A stretch of 64,000 nucleotides of DNA from Syngnathus acus (taxonomy: Eukaryota > Chordata > Actinopteri > Syngnathiformes > Syngnathidae). Under the pieces are notes generated by a model. It did no database searches. It had not been told where the DNA came from and worked only from the letters and a program-made list of their open reading frames with translations. Positions 39,067-51,005 of the stretch are shown here, piece by piece. Both the position numbers and the translations under genes were made by a program. Numbering within the stretch: position 1 is the stretch's first letter; the number at the start of each line of letters is the position of its first letter. The stretch covers positions 2,832,501 through 2,896,500 of the forward strand of contig NC_051094.1 in assembly GCF_901709675.1 (NCBI RefSeq), in the 5' to 3' direction.

Positions 39067-39358
39067 ATCCTTCATATCGATGCAGTCGCAGCTTCACAAG
39101 AGCTCCGGTTGTGTGTGGAAGAAAAAATAATGCAAAAGGACATGACGTGTGAGAGTTGGCAGAGCCTTCGCCAGAGTATTTGCCAACTAAGGTCCTTCCA
39201 GACCGAGTCCCGACTGGCGCTCATCCAAAATTGACAATGCCATTTATCGCAGTGTTTAGTTGGCCCGAATTTGATCTGCTCGTACCCGCTGCTGCCTCTT
39301 CAATGCCCTGATTATATTTTTGTGCCTGATCATAGCTGTATGATACTATCTACTCAGT

Positions 39359-39386
39359 AAATTGTCTCGAATTGTCGAGACAATTT
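39359..39386. repeat. Perfect 11-bp inverted repeat (hairpin)
   Basis: AAATTGTCTCG and CGAGACAATTT flank a 6-base loop (AATTGT). Confidence 0.85.
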
Positions 39387-39690
39387 CTTTGCTCCAGTGT
39401 CTGATCTTGCTTTTTTTGATTGCTTGTGTTTTGTTTCTACTTATCTACAAATGATTGTCTCAGCTGTGAATTTTAAAATGTAGCCCTGGTAGAATCTTCC
39501 ATTACCAAATATGAACATGACACCTGGCGAAAATCTACCCAAGCTTTGGGAAGAACAATTCCAAAAGCCTGAGTTGTGAAGCCAGAACTTCTTGACGACG
39601 ATCCCCGACATGTTCCACAGCTCCATTTTGGAGCGTGAATATTAGCACACTTTTTATTTAAAACTTTTCAAAAAAAGTCTACAAGTATAT

Positions 39691-40106
39691 TACCGTATTT
39701 TCCGGACCATAAGGCGCACCGGACTATAAGGCGAACCTTCAATGAATGGCCCATTTTAAAACTTTGTCCTTATATAAGGCGCACCGGACTATAAGGCGCA
39801 CCATTAATGCATCATGTCAGATTTTTAATCCAAATCAAATCATTCTCCATTTGATCTTTTTTATTTCAACTTCAGACGCATCAAATTACTTTATAATCAC
39901 AAAATAATGATCCATAGTCTTTTCGATTCGTGATTCATAGTCTTCAGCGGGCCACTTATGATTGATTTCACGGCACAATGCTTCGGGCCAGTTTAAATTT
40001 AGGAATTCGGTCCATATATAAGGCGCACCGGACTATAAGGCGCACTGTCGGCTTTTGAGAAAATTTTAAGTTTTTAGGTGCGCCTTATAGTCCGGAAAAT
40101 ACGGTA
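39691..40106 (+). mobile_element. Foldback MITE, interior type B (second copy)
   Basis: The ends are TACCGTATTTTCCGGACCAT and CCGGAAAATACGGTA. The interior CCATTAATGCATCATGTCAG, and the following ~200 bp, match the copy at 9532-9928 closely and in the same orientation. The flanking dinucleotide is TA. Confidence 0.88.
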
Positions 40107-40381
40107 CATTGAGAAACGCAACTCTAAATTTCGACTTGCATGCATACTCGAATAAGAAAAAAACTTTAGCCTTCACCTCTGGCCACCGCCCTCATCCTCT
40201 TGGTGGTCTTCCCTCATCTTTTTTTCCCCCCCCACTTCCTCTCTATCCCCTGGCCTCGCCTCGCGGACTTAGATCACTATAAATAGAGCCTCAAGGGGTT
40301 TTGTTTTATAATGGACTTCTGCTTCTGACCTTATTACAAACACATTACTGACCATGCTCCTCTCCCCTGCTGACTCCTCTG

Positions 40382-40405
40382 CACACACACACACACACAC
40401 ACACA
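40382..40405. repeat. (CA)12 microsatellite
   Basis: 24 bp of pure CA. Confidence 0.95.
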
Positions 40406-41437
40406 TGTGCGCGTAGGCACACACACTGTTCATCTTGTATCTCGTTAATAGGAGCAGGCGCCCCACTTAAAAAAAATATATAAATGAATAAAAAAAGCTA
40501 CAGACTGCAGACACAGCTATTTCCATGTTTTCATCTTTATCATCACAGACATCGAGTTAACCACTTTTAAGGTAGATATTACAAACCAGGGCTATTTAGG
40601 ACTCGGCATCCTGCCGATTGATCATCATTTGGGGGAATCCTGATATGCTCCTGAAAATGTATGAAAAAAGTGCCTCAACACCGGCTTGACTGACACCAAA
40701 TTTTACCTTGAGGGTGTTGACTTCTCTGGTACATCACTTCGCACAACACCGGAAAAATGAATGCTCCTCACGCCAGCCGTTCCACAAGCCGTGCACAGAT
40801 TGCGGCACAGTGGGATCTATTTTACCTCATTTACATGTGACCCAAAGCTGCGCAGCATGGCCGCTACGTGCGCACACACGTCGGCTATGAATGATGAGAA
40901 GCCGGCGGCCTCGGCTGGCCGTGTGGGCCGCTCAAAGCATATTAAGCGGTGAAATCCAACATTGGCAGATTTAGGCCAATTCAGTTGGACTTTGGACTAT
41001 TTATGACGTTATAGAGATGCTGTTTGGCAAAAAAGGGTGTATAAACAACTGCGTAAATCCGTCAACCTCCCGTCTAGATAAGCTGCGCTTCAGTACATTC
41101 GTGTGTTCAGCTTGTCAACACGTCTTATTCAAGGCAAATAAAGAAATGATTCGAAAGAAGCCAAAAGGCAATAACATCCAGCATAATAGCTTGTTTTCAC
41201 TTCAAGAGCTTTCTCCTATTATGTTACAAAACTGCAAAGTAATAGCTGTCAACTGAGAGTAAATGATCCAAATGTTCATTTGCTAACCCTGCCTCCTTAA
41301 ACCACTCTACATGTCAATCAATGCAAACTATAACAATAAACTAACCACCACAATGTGATATGAAGTCTACCTGCTAAAAAAAAAAAACCTTTCGGAACTT
41401 TTCTGCAAATAAAAGAGCTCCCATAAGTTTCAATTTA

Positions 41438-41700
41438 TTGACAGGGAGGACACAGCAGGCGAGGCTTAGGGAAACGACATCATCCACTATCAGCACCGGG
41501 GTACCCCAAGGATGTATCCTCTTCCCACTGCTCTTCTCAGCTGCAGTTGCAACTGCAGCTCAATTCACACAGCTGTCAAACTCATGTTGGCAGCACCGCA
41601 GTCAGCCTCATCACAGACTGCACGCATTTCCTTTATCACCGATATTAGTCATACCGTCCATTTTGGAACGAGATGCAATATTATACTGCAGGCAAAAATG
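41438..41700 (+). pseudogene. Relic of a non-LTR retrotransposon reverse transcriptase
   Basis: One frame reads TGRTQQARLRETTSSTIS then TGVPQGCILFPLLFS, the conserved RT motif (GxPQGxxxSPxLF) of CR1/L2/Rex-type LINEs, with Ser of SPLL replaced by Phe. The following sequence continues recognisably only in another frame (HTAVKL), so the copy is frameshifted. The catalytic ADD motif and the rest of the RT, endonuclease and 3' end are missing. It lies antisense to unc5c and is dead. Confidence 0.7.
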
Positions 41701-41871
41701 TCCATGCATTGAAAGTAAAAGTGAGACACAATTTAAGCCTTAAAATCTAGTTTCAAGCTGTAACAGACCTAGTTTCCAATACTTTCCAAAAGTCAAATCA
41801 ACAAAGCAAACCACTCGTTACTGTCGATAAGACTACAATCACATTTGAAATCACGGAGGAGGAGATAAACA

Positions 41872-41990
41872 ACGGTAGCTCTGTCGACTCGAGGGTGGAG
41901 GTTGTGAGTTCAATCTCAGGTGATTCATTTGTTCAAACTATTCTGAGCTGCCGTGTAATTCTCTCTAAAGACATACAGTCACTGTGGGTA
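41872..41990 (+). mobile_element. Possible tRNA-derived SINE head
   Basis: GGTAGCTCTGTCGACTCGAG and GGTTGTGAGTTCAATCTCAG resemble the A and B boxes of a tRNA-derived Pol III promoter, with the spacing of such promoters. The rest is diverged, and it could be a chance match. Confidence 0.35.
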
Positions 41991-42715
41991 ATCATGTTTT
42001 TGTTATTTTTTTATTTTTTTAGGGATAGATTGTAGCATAACGCGCCAGTAAACAAAGTTCAGATCGAGTTCACCCAGGAGGGTCTTCCTGTGATTTTAGG
42101 TACTCGAGTGGTAACATCGCTGAGGGATGTGTTGTATTAGGACCACATGGCCAGATATAAACAAGAAGGGTGAAGAGTTCATTTAAGGGAACAGCGGTGT
42201 GGATCGTTTTCTTTACGAGGCTCTCTTATAAAGCTAATGACATTGGCATCTGCTTTTATAGAGTCGGTGCAAGCAGAGTATTTGCTTCTAAAATGGTACC
42301 CAAAAATCCACAAAAAATTAAACAATCAAACAAGCTCCTGGGCTGGTGCTATGGCTAGTGTCCAAGAAGACGAGGAAATTCGCTCCCCTTTGGGCTTCAA
42401 GACATTCGTTTGGAAGCACTTTGGATTCCAAAGAAAAGATGGCTCAACGGACAATTAAAATTATTGTAAATAAATAGTTCAGTAATGCACTTAAAAGTTA
42501 ATGGTATTACAAAAAAAGAAAGAATATTCATTTTTCTTTACTTATATGAGAAAAAATATAAGAATTTGATAAAGTTCAGTGTTAAAATAAGCACTTTGTA
42601 TACTACAATACTCTTGTAATTTCCTAAATAAAGAGTTTGCAGTACCTTGTTGATTTTGCGTATGAATTGTTATAAATCAGGATATTGTTCTATATTTTTT
42701 ATTTAAAAAATAAAA

Positions 42716-42852
42716 ATATCGATCGTGGAGCACTATATCGTGATGTATCGTGAATGAATCACAGCAGGCTTTAAGATATCGGCAAATATCGTATCGCGGT
42801 TCTTTGTATCGATATATCGTATCGTGACAAAACCCGCGATTTACACCCCTAG
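42716..42852. mobile_element. hAT-like remnant with TATCG-rich body
   Basis: The body repeats ATCGTATCG-type words (ATATCGTGATGTATCGTGA, TCGATATATCGTATCGTGAC) and ends TTACACCCCTAG, a typical hAT terminus. The left end is unresolved. A related TATCG-rich sequence lies at about 56940-57205. Confidence 0.55.
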
Positions 42853-44503
42853 TAGCTAGTGAATATGCATCTCCCCAAAATGTTTACATGAAAAGCTAGC
42901 ATTCATGGTACATAACCTGATCACATATAGCAGCCTACTAAAGTGTACTTCTCACTAGATACACACACACTAATGTACTTTTTACTGTGCTCTTTACATA
43001 CCATTTGCAGTGACTTGAGGAAGACTAGGTCTTCCTGTGAGTGGGATTCCATTAGACATTACCCAGTAAGAGGTCTTCAATTGTCAACTTTCTGGAATGC
43101 GTCTTTAGCCTTAACCTTTAAAATCAGGTGGATAAAGCTAACATATATGGACATGTTGAAGGCGACGACCTTTGGTGCAGCTGCCAAAACAGATGCTTGG
43201 GCTCATAGGAATACCCACACACGGGCACACACTTAAAAGCCTCTTCACCTTCTGCCCCCTGACCCCAGTTAACTAAGCAACCTCTTGTTATTTCCCGCTC
43301 CTGAGTGTGTCTCTTTGTGTGGGGCCGGTCTGAAAGGCCCAGTCATGCAGCACCAGCAGCCCCGAGGCTCAAGGCGGTCGGCCTCCGCAACCTCTTAACA
43401 TCTCTATACATCTTTTGCTTTCTCTCTTTTTTTTCCCCCTGACTGACTCTCATGCAAACAAAGTGACTTTGTCGCTCGTTCACTTGAGATTTGAACTCTT
43501 CACCTTTTCGGTCGGCATAGTGGCGGTCAAATGACGTCCGCCCCTGTTTGCTTTTTCTTGACGGTCTATCTTTCCAAGTGTATGCTTTAGTATTGATGCA
43601 AAAAAAAAAGCTCTGAACTTTTCAACTTGATCGTCTGGTTTGACCACAGCGAGGCGAGCGTTGCTTTCAGCGGTGCTCATGCAGCTGTCGACAACTGTAT
43701 TCAATGCTGCTCGTCGTCACACGGCACAAATAAATTGGGAACTTGGATGTACCACACCAGTCACCAAAGATTAAAATCCTTCCTGTCACCAAAAGTCATT
43801 ACGGGAGATTTTTAAAGAAACAAATACAAACAAAAATGATGCAATGGGGATGGGAAAGTGATTATTTAACCCATGTCTAGATGGACTAACATGCATGCAG
43901 ATCTCAAAAATTCAAATCAAAGTGCCTTTGTTTACCATGTAATATCTATGATGTCAAATATGATTATAGTTGACACTTAGCAGATGGTCGCTAGTAAGTT
44001 CAGAGTGGGACATTTCACTTTTCCCAGCTTTCGGAAACACACCGATGGCATCTCTGGGATGCGCAAGTAATGTCCCCTGAAGTGATGATGCCGTGAATGT
44101 GCGTGAGTGAGCCATTAAGAAGATATGCTACATGATGAAAAGGTCTCAGTGCAGGTGGACGGTGAGGTCAGGAGTTGAAGTGGTTCTGTTGGTGGGGGCT
44201 CCCTGCATGAGTGGATATGTTTGGGGCAGGCTGCTCCTGTCAGATAGCTGATGAATGGCCTCTTAAGTGTCCGAGTCTTGTAAGCTCTGAGCTAATGGAC
44301 TACAGCTGAGCATTCCAACCTCTTTTGTGTTGTTTGCATGTGGAAATTAGAAGCATGTAAAGGCAGCGCTAATAATCGATCCAACATGCCGCATGGAAAT
44401 GTTACGAGCGTGTGATACTAATGGAGCTTGAACGGTGAATATAGACGGTAGAAATTCAACTACTGATGTTCTCAAAAAGAAAATATTTAAGCTATTATAT
44501 GAT

Positions 44504-44677
44504 TACCGTAATTTTCGGACTATAAGTCGCACCGGAGTATAAGTCGCACCAGCCATAAAATGCCCAAAAAAGTGAAAAAACCCCATATATATGTATGTAA
44601 GTCGCTCCTGAGTATAAGTCGCCCCCCCACCCAAACTATGAAAAAAAACCGCGACTTATAGTCCGAAAATTACGGTA
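44504..44677. mobile_element. Short foldback MITE, 174 bp (AAGTCGCACC family)
   Basis: The inverted ends are TACCGTAATTTTCGGACTAT and its complement ATAGTCCGAAAATTACGGTA. The arms repeat ATAAGTCGCACC, and the centre reads CATAAAATGCCCAAAAAAGT. It is nearly identical to 63592-63765 and the same length, which suggests fairly recent copies. It is related in design, but not in sequence, to the ATAAGGCGCACC family. Confidence 0.88.
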
Positions 44678-46615
44678 AATAGTTTGTTTGATTTCAAATG
44701 CCCTTTAAAAACATTCATTTCGCCAAAAGATAATCCCCTTTCCTTCAATTTATTATTTGTTCTAATAAAAACAAGGATGCCATTTTTTATTGCGCTTCAC
44801 CTAAAAGAAAAGAGTTAAGACGTTAAATATTATTTTATGATGTTCATTGGTTGAACATTTTTCATTTATTGAGCAATTTGAAGCTTGCTGTTTGGATTCT
44901 TTTCTTTCATATTGTGAATTAAACGTGATCTGCTCGGTGGCACCGTCAAAAGATATGCAAGCAAGGCGACGGATTATGCAAAAAAGCCGGCCTTTGATTA
45001 TTTTTCCTGTCAACGGAGGACAAAAGCTCTCTTTTTGTTGTTGTTCTGTCGGGTGTTTTGCAAGGGCCGGCTGACATATTTCATTACTGTGGTTGGTCTA
45101 CTGCGGTCATTTGAAAGAGATGATATTTTAAATCCACCCTCACTCCAGTAGGGCATGTACTGTACATGACATCAGTTCAACAAATTTTCTCACAAACGCA
45201 ACACAAGAAGGACATTTTGGGTGGGGTTTTTGTTAACATGGCAACAGAGCTAAGTTAAGTTTGAGCTTAGAACAAACAACTCCCCTCATTTCTATTTTTA
45301 AACAACAGCAATGTGACATTTGTTGTTCTTGAACAGATATAATAAAGCCACAATCAAAGTGCTTCTCCTTGTGTGTAATTATCGACAAAGTCTCTGTCAC
45401 GGCGGGGGTTAGCGTCAGAGAGCCAAGGATGATGGACGAGCATCATGTGTGAGAAATGATATCGGACAGGCGCGCGAAAGTGAGTTAATGCGAGCGCGTG
45501 AATGTGACATTCCATGATAAATTTAGATTGGCGGTGCTGTTGGGGGGGGTAAAAACAAAAAAAAAGCCTAATGATGCGAGTATAATGAGAGCGGATAAGC
45601 TAAGTGGAGCAGCTGCTGCCTTCATATTTTTTGGACCAAAAAGTTTGTAGAGTTCAAATTTAAAGATGCTACTGATGGATTTCATTAGGAAAAACAATGA
45701 CAGAAATGCAAGGTTCTGGTTGGTCACCAAGAACATTGAAGAACCAGATGCTACCAGGCTAATGTTAACATGAAATTACAGTAAATGTCTCGACTGGTTT
45801 ATAGCGGTACTTTATCCATTAAATTATATTATCCGGGATCCTTAAGAGGATATATTATTCTCCGATGTTAGCGCAGATGCTATTGTTAACACGATGCTTG
45901 CCTACACGACAGCGCTCCCAGCTTTTTTTTGTTTTACAATTTCTTGTTCACAGGAAACATTTGAACAAAGAATAAGACAAAGATCAGCTTCATTTCCATG
46001 TGGACGGGGCCTAATTAATAATTGTCCTGGCTGGTCTGCCAGTATTATAAGTGGGTGATCAAGGGTTACCATGGCAACGGCAGAGACATTATTCTCCTCC
46101 TCACGAGGCAGCGTAGCATCAGCGTAGCATCAGCGTAATTCCGAAAGCTGTTATTTTTTAAGGTCAGAATGGCGCTCTACTGTTGTTTTACGAGCAAACA
46201 CCTTGCCTTTCAAGTGTTTTTTCTTTCCCCTCTCTCCGTCTCTCCTCCACATCTACTTGTCTGCTGCACACGCAAACCAATCAAAGCTCGCGCGCCGACA
46301 CAAACAACAAAATCCGAAGAGGGGCGGTGATTAATGGTGCTGCATGCTCTGCTGAGGACAGATTAAAAAAAACAAAAGCAAGCATTTTTATAACCTGGCA
46401 AGACCCAATTACAACAATGCATGTCTGACAAGATGAGTGCGAGTACATGTGAGCGGGGGGCATGATTGATGACCTTGATACCCCCCCCCCACTTCAATTC
46501 TTTTTGTATTTTCCCCCTTAACCATTCAAGTGCAAATTTGGAATGATCATGAATGTCATGCATATTTGAATGTGGTGCCTTTTCCCAAACAGCTGCTTCT
46601 TTGTAAGTAACCAAC

Positions 46616-46646
46616 AATAAATAAATAAATAAATAAATAAATAAAT
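46616..46646. repeat. (AATA)n microsatellite
   Basis: 31 bp of AATA units. Confidence 0.92.
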
Positions 46647-48799
46647 GGACAGGACATTCAAATATATTTTTCTACTTCTAGTGGGCCTCTTGTCTTCTGT
46701 GACATAAAACCAACGTAGCTAAAAACGTGCCTGGGAGCTAATTTCATGCCAAAGTGACTGAAAAAAAAACAAAACACAGGGAAATTAATAGGTGTGACAC
46801 ATAAAATTGATTTTACGAGTCACGGAGGAGGAGCGCTGACTTTTTCTCCATTTATGAAACTTTGATGTGGAGGTGCATTTGGGAGGGAGTGTGCCAACTC
46901 TGTGGGGATGATCGGTATAAAATGATAACAAATGAGTTGCCAAATGAACTTTTTTTTTTCTTGGTCTATACACACACACACATGCCTCCCTCCACCATGT
47001 TATGGGAGTGCTTTTCATAATTTTGCCTGACAGATGGACCTCTCGAAGATTTTCTGCCAAGCAATGACGAATAATAACCACCGTCCGTTTTTTGGAATGA
47101 TTTGGACTAAAATATAATGTGTCGGCAATAGAAGTGGAATCTAAATAAATAAATAAATGGCCCCCTTCTGAGCTCTTCCCTGAGTTCCTTAGACTTTACC
47201 TTTGTTCTGAGTATTGATCGACCGCGTATGAACACCAGTTGGTCGTTTGGCGCCATTTCTAATTGGATTCCAATTTGAACAATTCCAATATACAATAAAA
47301 AAAAAACTCCACACATTTACAGTGAAGGAACCACTCTGTGACAATTATTCAAAAATGTCACCGTGCCCTTGCTGTCAAGTTTCATTGAAGACTGCTCTCT
47401 ATCATTAAAGTAGAGGAAAAAAAGAAGGTGCAGATTCACCATCACCATTTTGTAGAATCTTAAATTACCAAGCCATGCGTGACCTTTGACGAGAGAAGAG
47501 GACAATTGGGACTGATTACCAGGGTCTTTTTTTTTTTTTAAATAAATGTACTGTGTATATATTAAGGAGAAGATATGACACTGGTTTCTGACAGAGTGCT
47601 AGATCAGCATCAAGGAATTCTGTTCCCGCCATTCGAGCTGACTTATTCTACCTCGAGGCCCTTGGAGGCCAGAGCAGAAGGACGAGACACAAATCAGAAC
47701 AATGGATGACGGGAAGCAAAGAAAAGGTGATTTACGAAGGCAAAGGGGAACAGGCTGGCAATTATTGAGTTAAGGTGAAATTCTTTGGGAAGAAAGAACA
47801 TTTACATTATGTCCAAAATATGCAACTTATTCATGATAAAAATACAAGTCTAGTTCCTGACTTGCCGTTCTTCACCTGACAATGTCGCACCTCTCTGGGA
47901 AAATCACACCAGGAAACATTTTAATTGAATTGATGAGATTGATAAACCGTTCCAACACTACTGTTTTAAAAGAAAAACTACATGTTAATGACAACTTGTC
48001 ACACTCAAACATAGTGCATAGAATAAGTGGAGCGACGAAACGCTTGCTTGACATGTTAATGACAAGGTACACCACAAATACGGCCATTTGTTGCATTGTC
48101 AAGAACACAATAGCAGCAGTCTACTGAAAGCCGTCAATTAGCAACAAAGGCAAAAGAAATCAAAATGAATTTAAGCCATTATTACAAACCACTAAACACA
48201 ATAGGGAAAAAAATAATCAATTGCCATCACAAAATAGTCATTCATGGCCACAAAGTAGCTATGGCTCCATACTTGACACATGATTAGGCAATTTTAACCA
48301 CATATTTTCGGAAACGGTAAGGCCCGGGGCTACCGAAAATGCACGACAAACAGTATGATGGAAGTTTATTTTAGGTTGGGAATGAGAAGAGATGCTAGCG
48401 AGAAACTCTTTCAACGTGTAACTGTGCGGAATGGAGATGCTAATGACAAGTTCGCGCAACAAAGTGCGTAAAAAGCCGGAATGTACACACGCATACTTTC
48501 CGTTAATTGTAATCTGTAATCATTTAAACACTTCAAAACAAATATGAGTCCAAAACACATCAGTGGAGTGCATTTATGGAGACCCTCCCCATTGCATGTG
48601 TACCTTGTTAGGCTTTTGAGGATGCCGGGACGCTCCAGGGGGGTTTCCGCCAATGTTTGATGTCTAAGATGAGATGCTGCTAAACAAACAGCTCTAAAGG
48701 AGAAAGTGTTTACCAACAAAGAGAGGGATGACGCAGAACAGGAAGAGCATGGTGATATATTATTATAACTTTGATGGAAATTTTGATTCCATCATATCA

Positions 48800-49420
48800 A
48801 GAGATATTCCAGATAATAGTCCTAATGTTCCTGGATTCCTATTCCTGCCCCTCACTTGTTGTTCTTGCTCCTGACCTGCTGTTCCTGCTTTTTCATGTTC
48901 CTGACTTACTCTTCCTGTTTCTAACTTGCTATTCCACTAGTCCAGTTCTTAACTTGCTGTTCCTGGCTTAAGTTCTCATTTTCAACTTACTATTTTAATT
49001 CATGGCTTGTGTCCCGAGTCTTAACAAACTATCTCGGACTTGCTTGAGATGATCAGGACCTGCTGTTTCTGATTCTGGTTTGGTAGTCCAGTTTCTGGCT
49101 TGTGTTCTTGTTCCTGATTTGCTGATCCTGTTTCTGACTTGATTTAGCTGTTCCTGGCATGTCCTTTCTGTTCCTGATTTGCTGTTTCTGATTCCTGAAG
49201 ATTATTTTTGTGACTTGCTACTCCAGGTCCTGATCACTGTCCCTATGACTGTCTATTCGGACTTTCTGTATTTCTGTTTCCGACTTGTTTTTCATTTTGC
49301 TGACTTGCTCTACCAATTCCTGTTAATGACTCCGACTTGCTTTCCCGGGTTTATTTTTCTTGTTTTCATTTTGCGGCTTTTTGACTTGCTATCCCAGGTC
49401 CAGTTATTCCCGTTTCCTAC
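48800..49420. repeat. Decayed ~24-bp tandem array (TTCCTGACTTGCTG)
   Basis: Dozens of variants of TTCCTGTTCCTGACTTGCTG run without interruption, for example CTTGTTGTTCTTGCTCCTGA, TGTTCCTGACTTACTCTTCC and TGTTCCTGATTTGCTG. The plus strand is strikingly poor in A-runs and G-runs. Open frames across it are low-complexity by-products of the repeat. Confidence 0.8.
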
Positions 49421-49755
49421 ATACTGGCCCCAAAGAGAGACATTTATTTGTGCAAATGCAATTTCTGGAATAAAATCATATTTTCCTCTGGGAAAGCGAT
49501 CCCATTGTACCTTAAAAAACAGTGTCAGGTAATCCCTTGTTGTGGTTCATTACTTGGCAAAGGAGGATAAAAGCACCTCTGTGTGCCCCTCAGGACATTA
49601 AAAAGAAGTGGATTACTCGACCTGTAGTTGCAAGTAGAAAGAGATAAAAGGAATGCGAGATACAGCACAGTAAGCAAATAATGCACCCAAGAATGACTCG
49701 AGTTTACTTTCTGCTGTATCGTGAGGAGCTTGTTAATGCTTCACATGAAGTGAAA

Positions 49756-49875
49756 ACGAGAGCATTTGAAATATAATGCGGCGTGATCAACAAAACAATT
49801 TCTTATTAAGGACCAACGAGAGCATTTGAAATATAATGCGGCGTGATAAACAAAACCATTTGTTATTAAGGACGA
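49756..49875. repeat. 60-bp tandem duplication
   Basis: Two copies of a 60-bp unit beginning ACGAGAGCATTTGAAATATA lie head to tail at an exact 60-bp offset, with about three substitutions. It is a recent local duplication. Confidence 0.9.
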
Positions 49876-50204
49876 TGCATTGGTGTACGCTATCGTCAGA
49901 CACAACGCTTTGTCAGTTCATTAAGAATGTACAATGTTTTGATGTAAAATGGAAAATACTGAGCAAATGTGTCATTAGAGCCGCATGTAGTTAGCATGCA
50001 GTGGGAAAAAGCTTTCTCCTAATAACAAAGCACACCTGGCAAGCTGTTCAAACTTCCGTGTTTGGCCCACAAGCTCGCGTTTGGCTTCCTTTCGCACGCT
50101 TTTCCATCGCTCCCTTGCATAAATATTCAAATACTGGAGTGTGCCATTATACCATCAACAACCTCTTAGTGAAGTGCCAAGCGACTGGAACGGAGTGGAG
50201 GAAC

Positions 50205-50520
50205 GAATGGAGTGCGGGGAGGGGGGAAGATGAAAGAGCATGAAGAGGCGAGAAGGTTTGGAGGACCGGGGCAAATGGTAAGAGCCGGCCGGGAAAAAAG
50301 GGAAAATAGAAAAAGATGGGTGTCAGACAGTCTATATATTTATATATATATATTTTTTTTTTTTAGAGAGAGAATGAATAAAGGTGGAGAAAGAAAGAAG
50401 AGAAAGAAGGGGAGAAAGAAGGTGAGTGAGGGAAGCGATAAAAAGCCTGGTGGAAGTCAAATGTAAGGCTGATGGTTAAGAATAAAGGAGGAGAAAGGTG
50501 AAAGCTGGAAGGGAATGGGT
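50205..50520 (+). repeat. Purine-rich tract with central TA/T run
   Basis: The tract is rich in AAAGAAAGAAGAGAAAGAAG and GGAGGAGAAAGG, interrupted at 50332-50364 by (TA)n followed by T12. Apparent coding here is low complexity. Confidence 0.6.
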
Positions 50521-50664
50521 TTACATATGCTAATTAAACGTCTGTTGCGACTCTTCTGACCTTTTCTTTCCTCCATTTAATTTTAGACATCATGTTTTTT
50601 TTTTTTATTTATAATGAATAAAGTGTATGCAAATAATGTTGGCCCATATTTTGTACAGCCCCGT

Positions 50665-51005
50665 TTTTGGAGCTGTTCCTGACAAGGTCTTTTAGTTCAT
50701 GCCCCTGACTTGCTGCCCTTGAGTGTCTGCGCCCGTTATTGACTTCCTTGACTTACTGTACCTGTCCTCGTCTTGGTGTTCCTGTTGCTGCAAATCACTG
50801 ACATGTTCCTGTCCTTGACCTGCTGTTCCTGAAATATTCTTATTAAAGTGCTGCTCCAGTTCTTGATTAGCTGTACTTAACCGTGTCTAACTTCCTGTTC
50901 CTGACTTTGTGATCTCTATTGCGGTCCTTCTCTTAAATTTGCTGTTCCTGTCCCGCATTTGCAGTTCCTGTCCCTGACTCTCTTCTGTCATTGTTGACTT
51001 CCAAT
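50665..51005. repeat. Second decayed array of the TTCCTGACTTGCTG repeat
   Basis: The vocabulary is the same as at 48800-49420 (CCCCTGACTTGCTGCCC, TGTCCTTGACCTGCTGTTCC, ACTTCCTGTTCCTGACTTTG), in the same orientation, separated from it by ~1.2 kb of unrelated sequence. Confidence 0.75.

Noticed and set aside
49179-49532. 117-codon hydrophobic open frame resembling a membrane protein
   Set aside because: It is the translation of the TTCCTGACTTGCTG tandem repeat (Leu/Phe-rich), so the hydrophobicity is an artefact.
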